Shown: piece after piece, positions 15,775 to 20,292 of the stretch | Numbering within the stretch: the stretch's first letter is position 1 | How the letters are laid out: every line of letters starts with the position of its first letter | Origin: a virus | IMG/VR virus record: IMGVR_UViG_3300032286_001342 | Coordinates: 1 to 20,292 of that record | Reading direction: 5' to 3' (one strand) | Length of the DNA: 20,292 bases | Translations under genes and position numbers: made by a program | The notes under the pieces: model-generated | What the model saw: the letters and a program-made list of their open reading frames with translations, nothing else | Databases searched by the model: none | What the model was told of the DNA's origin: nothing

Positions 15775-15781
15775 ATAAATA
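15774..15781 (+). promoter_or_regulatory. Perfect T4 late promoter (TATAAATA)
   Basis: The exact T4 late consensus, starting at the last base of the nrdB terminator T-tract and ending 19 bases before the ATG of the HAD-domain gene. Downstream bases ACTAAAAA are identical to those after the promoter at 1954. Confidence 0.85.
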
Positions 15782-15800
15782 ACTAAAAAGTATTTGTAAA

Positions 15801-17327
15801 ATGAACTCACAGGATTTACAAAATTTACAAGAAGCATATATGGAAGTTTGTGAAGGCGCTGCCGCAGAACATCCTGATATTGCCAATCAATCAGAGTTTC
15901 AAAAAAAAGCTGATGAAGTTCTAAAACAAAGGCAACAAAAAAGAGCAAAGAAAGTATCACCTGAACTTCCTTCTTTTGTGAAGAGATTGAAGAAAGAAGA
16001 ATTTGAACTTGACGAAAGACACATGACTTCTGCGGAAAAAAGAAAGGAAGAGGCACTTGGAAAGAAAACTGCTTCCGCAAAGACATCAATGATGAAGCAA
16101 TATGGGTCAAAAAAAGGAGAACAAATTTATTATGCTTGGAAAAGAAAGCAAGCAATGAAAGAAGAACTTTCAGTTGATGATGCGTATGATTATATAATTG
16201 AAACTTTAATTGATTTAGAATTCGCAGAAGATTATGAGAATGCGGAAAATATGTTTGAGAGTATGAGTGATGAATTTGTAGAAGTTATTCTGGAAGAATA
16301 TATTGAAGAAAAGGCAAGAGGAACCAGACCAAAAAGAACAGTTCATGCATATGATGTAGATGAAACTTTGGTCGGGCACGGTAAGAAAGGAAAAACAAAC
16401 GTGAAAGTTCACGTAAATGATGCATCCGGCAAAAGAGTTAAGAGTTTAAGTAATCAAGAGTTCAATACCCATAAACTTGATAAAGGTCATTCTTATGATT
16501 TTAGTGAATTTAAAAGTGCTAAAAAGTTTGGAGAAACTTCAAGTGCAAACAAAAAAGTAATTAAAGACGTTAAGAGAAAACAAGCAAGAGGTCAAAACGT
16601 TCATATCATTACTGCTCGTTCAAAGTTTGATAATCCATCAGAGTTTCAAGGTCATTTGAAGAAACACGGTGTTGATGTTCCTTTAAATAAAATTCATTAT
16701 ACTGGTGGAATGAAGGGCAGTGATATTGGAAAGAAAAAAGTAGATGTGGCAAAAGGAGTCGCAAAGCAAAGTGGTGCCAAGAAGATCCATATGTATGATG
16801 ATGCCGCAAAGGTTCATAAAGCATTTGAGGGAGAAAAGAAAAATCAACCAACTTCTACAAAAATTAAAACTCATTTGGCAAAACCAAATGTGTCTGGGGA
16901 AACCCAACTTCGTTCCTATCAGGCAACAAAAGGTGGAAGATCTAGTGATAATCCATCATCAACCATAAAGCAAACACAACGCAGAAGACAAAAAGCAAGA
17001 AAGAATATGGGCGAAGAAGTATCTTCTTATCTAAATATAGAAGAAGGAAAAGTCAAAGGAGAAATTATGTCACATTCCTACCAAGAAACCAAAGAAGATT
17101 TTGATCTTAGAGATAAACTCTTTATCAATTTCTCTGGAACTTCAAAAGCAAAAAATGAATTAAAAGAAGAAATTGAAATGACTCCATACGAACAATGGAA
17201 GACTTATATGAAAGAAAATAATGTTAAAGAAATTCAAGAGTCTGTTGATATTGAAGAAGATTTAAATGAAGATACTTCAACTATGAATTCTTATCAAACT
17301 TGGAAGTCATATCTTGAATCTATTTGA
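15801..17327 (+). CDS. Probable capsid-internal protein with HAD phosphatase-like domain (508 aa)
   Basis: The N-terminus MNSQDLQNLQEA contains LQE-A, a possible prohead-protease site. A basic helical region (HMTSAEKRKEEALGKK, MMKQYGSKKGEQIYYAWKRKQ) and an acidic helical module (about residues 124-167) follow. Residues about 180-350 form a HAD-like domain: motif I D185-V-D187-E-T189, motif II T271 in HIITARS, and motif IV D333-D334 in MYDDAAKV. HAD enzymes use the first Asp as nucleophile in Mg2+-dependent phosphoryl transfer; all key residues are present, so activity is plausible. The C-terminus has two similar segments, MTPYEQWKTYMKE and MNSYQTWKSYLES. Expression comes from a perfect late promoter. 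Related cyanophage proteins are, as I recall, annotated as hypothetical or structural. The HAD domain is confident; packaging is inferred. Confidence 0.8.
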   Translation: MNSQDLQNLQEAYMEVCEGAAAEHPDIANQSEFQKKADEVLKQRQQKRAKKVSPELPSFVKRLKKEEFELDERHMTSAEKRKEEALGKKTASAKTSMMKQYGSKKGEQIYYAWKRKQAMKEELSVDDAYDYIIETLIDLEFAEDYENAENMFESMSDEFVEVILEEYIEEKARGTRPKRTVHAYDVDETLVGHGKKGKTNVKVHVNDASGKRVKSLSNQEFNTHKLDKGHSYDFSEFKSAKKFGETSSANKKVIKDVKRKQARGQNVHIITARSKFDNPSEFQGHLKKHGVDVPLNKIHYTGGMKGSDIGKKKVDVAKGVAKQSGAKKIHMYDDAAKVHKAFEGEKKNQPTSTKIKTHLAKPNVSGETQLRSYQATKGGRSSDNPSSTIKQTQRRRQKARKNMGEEVSSYLNIEEGKVKGEIMSHSYQETKEDFDLRDKLFINFSGTSKAKNELKEEIEMTPYEQWKTYMKENNVKEIQESVDIEEDLNEDTSTMNSYQTWKSYLESI

Positions 17328-17337
17328 TAATATTGAG

Positions 17338-17366
17338 GGTCTTTCTAGTTATAGAAAGACCTTTTT
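17338..17366 (+). terminator. Intrinsic terminator after the HAD-domain gene
   Basis: A 10-bp stem (GGTCTTTCTA at 17338-17347 with TAGAAAGACC at 17352-17361) and GTTA loop are followed by TTTTT. It lies 10 bases after the stop codon. Confidence 0.92.
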
Positions 17367-17374
17367 ATTATTAC

Positions 17375-17386
17375 AATAAATAAATA
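17375..17386 (+). promoter_or_regulatory. Tandem overlapping late promoter motifs
   Basis: Two overlapping copies of AATAAATA (17375-17382 and 17379-17386) follow the terminator and precede the ATG at 17423 by 36 bases. The sequence continues CCTAAATAATAATAAG. Which copy is used cannot be told. Confidence 0.65.
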
Positions 17387-17422
17387 CCTAAATAATAATA
17401 AGAAAAAGTATTTTTCAGTCAT

Positions 17423-18169
17423 ATGGAAACTTGGAACACTGTCAAAACTCTTAAAGATATTGCAGGGGCATATCAATCAATCTACGAGAAAAAGGAGTAC
17501 GAACCATCCAGAGACAAAGATGGTGATGGTGACAATGACTTTGCGGATAATATGATTGCGAGAATGGTTGCTTCTGGTATGTCCAGAGAAGAAGCAATTA
17601 AAAAAGTAAAGAATAAATCATATAATAAAAAAGAAGTTGAAGCAGTTGATGAAAAGTATATAGGATTTAAAAAGTTAGAAGCATCCATTGCTGCTAAAGG
17701 TGGAGTTAGAAATCCAGCTGCCGTTGCTGCTTCAATTGGACGCAAAAAGTATGGAAATAAAAAGTTCCAAAACGCAGCAGCAACAGACCACAAACTCAAT
17801 GAAGCATATGAAGCATATGAGTTTGTAGCATCATATCTTCTTGAAAATAATTTTGCTAATACAATTGAAGATGCAAATGCCATTATCAACAATATGAGTG
17901 AGGGTTGGTTTGAAAGTATTATGGAAGAAAAAGGATCTCTTCCTATTGCTAAAATGAAGAGAAAAGAAACAGAACTTCTTGGAAGTGATGAAGAACATTT
18001 TGCAACATTGAACACACCTATGGGTTCTCCTGAAAGAAAAAAAGCAATGAAAAACCTTGACAGATTTGATAATATAAATACGGCAAGAAGAAGTGTAGCA
18101 ACTAGAGGTGGCAAGAGACCATTACCAATGCCCGAAGTTGGTAGATATAGATCAAAAGACGAAGATTAA
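17423..18169 (+). CDS. Probable virion protein with EF-hand-like loop (248 aa)
   Basis: A 248-residue protein starting METWNTVKTLKDIAGAYQ. Residues 31-42, DKDGDGDNDFAD, form an EF-hand or dockerin-like calcium-binding loop (D31, D33, D35, with D42 in place of the usual Glu at position 12). Next comes a helical segment, then KKLEASIAAKGGVRNPAAVAAS and IGRKKYGNKKF, a Lys/Ala-rich motif I know from cyanophage virion-type proteins. Residues 127-169 (AYEFVASYLLENNFANTIED...MSEGWFESIMEE) resemble residues 124-167 of the preceding 508-aa protein, so the two share a module. The tail is basic and Pro-rich. It has its own late promoter and terminator. A capsid-internal or structural role is inferred from this company; there is no enzyme motif. 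Confidence 0.75.
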   Translation: METWNTVKTLKDIAGAYQSIYEKKEYEPSRDKDGDGDNDFADNMIARMVASGMSREEAIKKVKNKSYNKKEVEAVDEKYIGFKKLEASIAAKGGVRNPAAVAASIGRKKYGNKKFQNAAATDHKLNEAYEAYEFVASYLLENNFANTIEDANAIINNMSEGWFESIMEEKGSLPIAKMKRKETELLGSDEEHFATLNTPMGSPERKKAMKNLDRFDNINTARRSVATRGGKRPLPMPEVGRYRSKDED

Positions 18170-18188
18170 TATAATATTACAATTCATT

Positions 18189-18215
18189 AAGCACCTCTTG
18201 ACAGGTGCTTTTTTT
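18189..18215 (+). terminator. Intrinsic terminator containing a promoter -35 box
   Basis: An 8-bp stem (AAGCACCT at 18189-18196 with AGGTGCTT at 18203-18210) with a CTTGAC loop is followed by TTTTT, 19 bases after the stop of the 248-aa gene. The loop and first base of the 3' arm spell TTGACA, the -35 of the promoter annotated next. Confidence 0.92.
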
Positions 18216-18226
18216 ATGACTATAAT
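18198..18226 (+). promoter_or_regulatory. Perfect sigma70 consensus promoter (TTGACA-N17-TATAAT)
   Basis: TTGACA (18198-18203) and TATAAT (18221-18226) are separated by exactly 17 bases, the full bacterial housekeeping consensus. T4-like phages use host sigma70-type promoters for early genes. Transcription would start near 18233, about 55 bases before the ATG of the GIY-YIG gene, after the terminator hairpin. The -35 lies in the hairpin loop of the upstream terminator. The match is full consensus at both boxes with optimal spacing, unlikely by chance in the only early-looking gap of the window. Confidence 0.85.
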
Positions 18227-18287
18227 CACTCTGTTAGGGTTGAAGATAAGTTGTATCTATATAACTTGAAGAATATTAGAGACCCGA

Positions 18288-18722
18288 ATGAGTTATGATA
18301 ATCCTTGGTTATATCAAGGAAAGATTTTTGAGACAGAAGATATTGGAGAATATTTTGGATTTGTTTATTTGATAGAATGTAAAGAAAATAATAGAAAATA
18401 TCTAGGAAGAAAATACTTCTGGTCGTTTAGAACACCAAAGGGAAAGAAAAGAAAAGTCAAACAAGAATCTGATTGGAAGAAATATTATGGTTCTTGTCCT
18501 GAACTTAAAGAAGATATTACGAAATTGGGAAAGGATAAGTTTCAACGAAGTATTCTTTCTCTTCATAAAACATTAGGTAAAACTAATTATGAAGAAACAA
18601 GGCAATTGTTTTTTAATAATGTATTGACAGAAGCACTTGAAGATGGATGCCCGAAGTATTATAATTCAAACATACTTTCAAGATATTACCGAAAAGATTA
18701 TTTCACATCAAATAATAAATAA
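18288..18722 (+). CDS. SegE-like GIY-YIG domain protein (144 aa)
   Basis: A 144-residue protein with a GIY-YIG-type start: FGFVYLI (V26-Y27 as the GIY part) and KYLGRKYFW (Y38-L39-G40 as the YIG part, then R41). A basic segment KKRKVKQESDWKKYYGS and YEETRQLFFNNVL with a candidate catalytic Glu follow. The arrangement matches the putative SegE-like endonucleases of T4-like phages. In T4, Seg proteins are free-standing homing endonucleases that cut DNA of related phages and spread by repair. Here it sits alone between late virion and lysis-type genes and behind an early-type promoter, a typical place for a mobile gene. The last codons overlap the next late promoter. Whether it cleaves DNA is not proven by the sequence. 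Confidence 0.75.
   Translation: MSYDNPWLYQGKIFETEDIGEYFGFVYLIECKENNRKYLGRKYFWSFRTPKGKKRKVKQESDWKKYYGSCPELKEDITKLGKDKFQRSILSLHKTLGKTNYEETRQLFFNNVLTEALEDGCPKYYNSNILSRYYRKDYFTSNNK
18714..18721 (+). promoter_or_regulatory. T4-type late promoter (AATAAATA)
   Basis: AATAAATA overlaps the stop codon of the GIY-YIG gene and lies 28 bases before the ATG at 18750. It is followed by AAATAGGA, sharing ATAGGA with the regions after the promoters at 8867 and 9137. Confidence 0.7.
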
Positions 18723-18749
18723 AATAGGATTACAATATAGAGAATAAAG

Positions 18750-19586
18750 ATGACTTTTAATCTTAATAATTTTTTCAAGTATTATGACGAGCATAATGCA
18801 AATCATGTTGCTGCCGTAGGTATTCTTTCAAAGGCAATTCCAAGTCTGTTAACTCCAAGTTCAGAATGGGTAGTTTCTTATCGTGGAAAGGATACTGGAG
18901 AAGCAGTTGAACTTCATAAGTTCTTTCAATACTTCAGTGAAAAGAATTCCAATCATACAAAAGCAATTGATCAACTAGAAAAAGTAATTCCAGCAGAATT
19001 ACTTTCTGATGCTGCTGCATGGGTTGTAAAATACAGAGAAAAACCACCAGCACCAAAAGAACTGAACCTAAATGTTCCTTATTATAATCAGGTAGATAAT
19101 TACCGTGATGCTTTTAGATCTTGTAATAGTTCCTCCTGTGCAATGTGCTTAGAGTTTATTAAACCAGGAACATTACATGGACCTAAGGGAGATGATGCTT
19201 ATATTCAAAAAGTATTCGCAATTGGTGATACAACGGATCATTCAGTTCAAACCCAAGTTCTTGCATCTTATGGGGTTAAGTCTGAATTTGATTACTCTTT
19301 GGGTTTTGATGATCTTGATAAGAGTTTATCCGCTGGGAAACCTGTTGTTATTGGTATCCTACACAGGGGTTCTTTGTCTGCTCCTACTGGTGGGCACATG
19401 GTTGTAGTTAGAGGTAAGACTGCTAAAGGGGATTATTATGTAAATGACCCATTTGGGTCTCTGAATGATGCTTATACTGGACCTGTAGGGAATGGTAAGA
19501 ATGTTGTTTATAGAAAAGAAGTTCTTAAGTATCGTTGGTTAGAAAATGGAAGAGATAATACTGGATGGGGAAGAATTTTCAAATGA
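18750..19586 (+). CDS. C39-like cysteine peptidase, possible endolysin or virion peptidase (278 aa)
   Basis: Residues about 105-278 carry a peptidase C39-like papain fold. The visible set is Q114 (PYYNQVDNYRD), C125 (RSCNSSSCAM), H216 (GGHMVVVRG) and D233 (YVNDPFG), the oxyanion-hole Gln and Cys-His-Asp order of the family. C39-like domains in phages are linked to peptide-bond cleavage, some in cell-wall lysis. The N-terminal 95 residues are two similar modules of about 42 residues (NNFFKYYDEHNANHVAAV and HKFFQYFSEKNSNHTKAI, each ending in WVVSYRGK or WVVKYREK). They may bind the cell wall or another partner. It has a late promoter and is followed by a DUF1003 membrane protein. No signal peptide is visible, so a lysin would need a holin. 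A virion-associated role is an alternative. Confidence 0.8.
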   Translation: MTFNLNNFFKYYDEHNANHVAAVGILSKAIPSLLTPSSEWVVSYRGKDTGEAVELHKFFQYFSEKNSNHTKAIDQLEKVIPAELLSDAAAWVVKYREKPPAPKELNLNVPYYNQVDNYRDAFRSCNSSSCAMCLEFIKPGTLHGPKGDDAYIQKVFAIGDTTDHSVQTQVLASYGVKSEFDYSLGFDDLDKSLSAGKPVVIGILHRGSLSAPTGGHMVVVRGKTAKGDYYVNDPFGSLNDAYTGPVGNGKNVVYRKEVLKYRWLENGRDNTGWGRIFK

Positions 19587-19623
19587 TTCCAATTTGGTTT
19601 AATCCTATAATCAATATGTTTTA

Positions 19624-19631
19624 AATAAATA
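19624..19631 (+). promoter_or_regulatory. T4-type late promoter (AATAAATA)
   Basis: AATAAATA lies 25 bases before the ATG at 19657 in a 70-base gap. A TATAAT-like hexamer at 19606-19611 lies upstream, but no matching -35 box was found at proper spacing. Confidence 0.6.
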
Positions 19632-19656
19632 GCAATAACCACTGCACTTCAAAAAA

Positions 19657-20079
19657 ATGTCAACCAAAAAGTCTTCTCATGAGACTTTGACGTTGGGACA
19701 AAAACTTGCTGATCAAGTATCCAGTATAGTAGGATCTTGGAAATTTATTATAATCCAATCAAGTTTTATAGTATTCTGGATTATCTTAAATACGTGCTCT
19801 CCGAAAAAACCAGATCCATTTCCATTTATGTTTTTAAATATTCTGCTTTCTTTCCAAGCAGCATATACTGGACCAGTTCTTTTAATGGCTTCTAATCGTC
19901 AATCTGAGGTTGATCGCAAAAGAGCAATTGAAAATTTGGAATTGGATCATACCGATCACATCCATCTCATCAAATTAGCAAAACATATTGATGAGCATTT
20001 TGATAATCTTCACGTAAAAATTGATAATATTGAAGACAATACTAAAAAAGAAAATAAACCAAATAAGTTTATTTTTTAA
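19657..20079 (+). CDS. DUF1003-family membrane protein (140 aa)
   Basis: The sequence follows the DUF1003 pattern: LGQKLADQVSSIVGSWKFII, then DPFPFMFLNILLSFQAAYTGPVLLMASNRQ and a DRKRA motif. Two membrane helices are predicted (about residues 28-47 and 56-78) joined by a short loop with KKPDPFPF. A charged, helical C-terminus (HTDHIHLIKLAKHIDEHFDNL) should be cytoplasmic. The family is widespread in bacteria but has no firm biochemical role known to me. The gene stands directly behind the C39-like peptidase with its own late promoter, which makes a lysis-related (holin-like) or membrane-remodelling role worth considering; this is context only. The length is typical to slightly short for the family. 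Confidence 0.85.
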   Translation: MSTKKSSHETLTLGQKLADQVSSIVGSWKFIIIQSSFIVFWIILNTCSPKKPDPFPFMFLNILLSFQAAYTGPVLLMASNRQSEVDRKRAIENLELDHTDHIHLIKLAKHIDEHFDNLHVKIDNIEDNTKKENKPNKFIF

Positions 20080-20084
20080 TTCTT

Positions 20085-20110
20085 AAACCACCCCTAAAAG
20101 GGTGGTTTTT
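20085..20110. terminator. Hairpin terminator between converging genes
   Basis: A 9-bp stem (AAACCACCC at 20085-20093 with GGGTGGTTT at 20100-20108), 6-base loop and TTTTT tract serve the + strand DUF1003 gene. The same hairpin lies immediately after the stop of the minus-strand 36-aa ORF, but the minus-strand tail is only TTTAAG, so termination there would be weaker. Confidence 0.88.
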
Positions 20111-20219
20111 ATTCTTTCATTTCCAGATATGCTAATTTTAAAATATAATAAATTCCCCAAATAGTTCCTATTAAACCTGAACCTAAAATAATAATTACTC
20201 CCCAAGGCAATTCATTCAT
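20109..20219 (-). CDS. Small single-helix membrane protein (36 aa)
   Basis: A 36-residue minus-strand ORF starts MNELPWGVIIILGSGLIGTI; residues about 6-29 form one hydrophobic helix ending in KLAYLEMKE. A perfect Shine-Dalgarno AAGGAGG ends 5 bases before the ATG, the best ribosome binding site in the window, and the start overlaps the upstream stop (ATGAATGA). These features support a real gene despite its size. Function unknown; a phage membrane micropeptide. Confidence 0.65.
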   Translation of the reverse strand: MNELPWGVIIILGSGLIGTIWGIYYILKLAYLEMKE

Positions 20220-20292
20220 CCCAACCTCCTTCTTCTTTGTGTATCCAAACTTTTAAATCTTTAACGTATTTTCTTAATATCTGTGCTTGCTC
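20212..20292 (-). CDS. C-terminal end of a minus-strand gene (cut by window edge)
   Basis: The last 26 codons of a minus-strand ORF enter from the right edge, reading EQAQILRKYVKDLKVWIHKE and ending EGGWDE. The sequence is charged and helical. Its stop overlaps the start of the 36-aa ORF by a few bases, and its final codons encode the Shine-Dalgarno of that ORF, so the pair is probably coupled. The identity cannot be told from this fragment. Confidence 0.5.
   Translation of the reverse strand, partial: EQAQILRKYVKDLKVWIHKEEGGWDE
20225..20231 (-). promoter_or_regulatory. Strong ribosome binding site for the 36-aa ORF
   Basis: Reading the minus strand, AAGGAGG is followed by 5 bases (TTGGG) and ATG. 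It decides the start of the 36-aa membrane protein at 20219 over the second in-frame-looking ATG 4 bases further on, which is in another frame. Confidence 0.7.

Noticed and set aside
18073-18080. TATAAATA inside the 248-aa gene
   Set aside because: A perfect late motif, but about 200 bases from the next gene and followed by a terminator at 18189, so a useful transcript is unlikely.
17482-18114. 210-aa minus-strand open frame
   Set aside because: It lies wholly opposite the 248-aa late protein, whose familiar motifs (EF-hand-like loop, GRKKYG) support the + strand; the minus frame is low-complexity hydrophobic.
19606-19611. TATAAT upstream of the DUF1003 gene
   Set aside because: No -35-like hexamer at 16-18 bases; the late motif at 19624 is a better explanation.
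1-20292. tRNA genes, CRISPR arrays, insertion sequences, integrase or attachment sites
   Set aside because: I looked for cloverleaf ends, regularly spaced repeats, transposase or recombinase motifs and saw none.

Overview
The window looks like part of the genome of a T4-like marine myovirus, most probably a cyanophage of Synechococcus or Prochlorococcus (Kyanoviridae type). The reasons are: almost every base is coding and nearly everything is on the + strand; the DNA is AT-rich; a T4 gp61-type primase sits next to class Ia ribonucleotide reductase genes (nrdA, nrdB); a MazG-like C-terminus lies at the left edge; T4-type late promoters (NATAAATA) stand before several genes; and virion proteins carry a T4 internal-protein-like leader of the MKTxxxFIxEA type. 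No tRNA, rRNA, CRISPR array or insertion sequence was seen, and there is no gene-free stretch over 300 bases.

Layout. 1-366: end of a MazG-like pyrophosphohydrolase and an overlapping 54-aa ORF, closed by a strong terminator. 422-1954: an unidentified, very AT-rich 510-aa gene. 1979-8850: a late block with a nucleotidyltransferase-like protein carrying a capsid-targeting leader, a 785-aa virion protein with two copies of such a leader and a collagen-like stretch, and a 1104-aa repeat-rich fibre protein. 8902-11268: a 59-aa membrane protein, a 339-aa virion structural protein and three small conserved-looking phage proteins. 11287-15745: a tightly packed DNA synthesis cluster (primase, nrdA, nrdB). 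15801-18169: two more probable capsid-internal proteins, one with a HAD phosphatase-like domain and one with an EF-hand-like loop. 18288-18722: a SegE-like GIY-YIG protein behind a perfect sigma70 consensus promoter. 18750-20079: a C39-like cysteine peptidase and a DUF1003 membrane protein, a possible lysis module. 20109-20292: two tiny minus-strand ORFs converging on a shared hairpin.

How the parts fit. Primase and ribonucleotide reductase supply priming and dNTPs for phage replication, and MazG-like enzymes trim the nucleotide pool. The late genes appear to build the fibre and fill the capsid with proteins that would be cleaved by the prohead protease and possibly injected with the DNA. Two of these carry enzyme-like domains (a nucleotidyltransferase fold and a HAD phosphatase fold), which is the most biologically interesting theme here.

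A second theme is compact regulation. Several terminators double as, or abut, the next promoter: two T-tracts run straight into TATAAATA, one hairpin carries the -35 box of a perfect sigma70 promoter, and one hairpin loop carries a near-match to the late promoter. All functional assignments come from reading motifs; no database search was possible.
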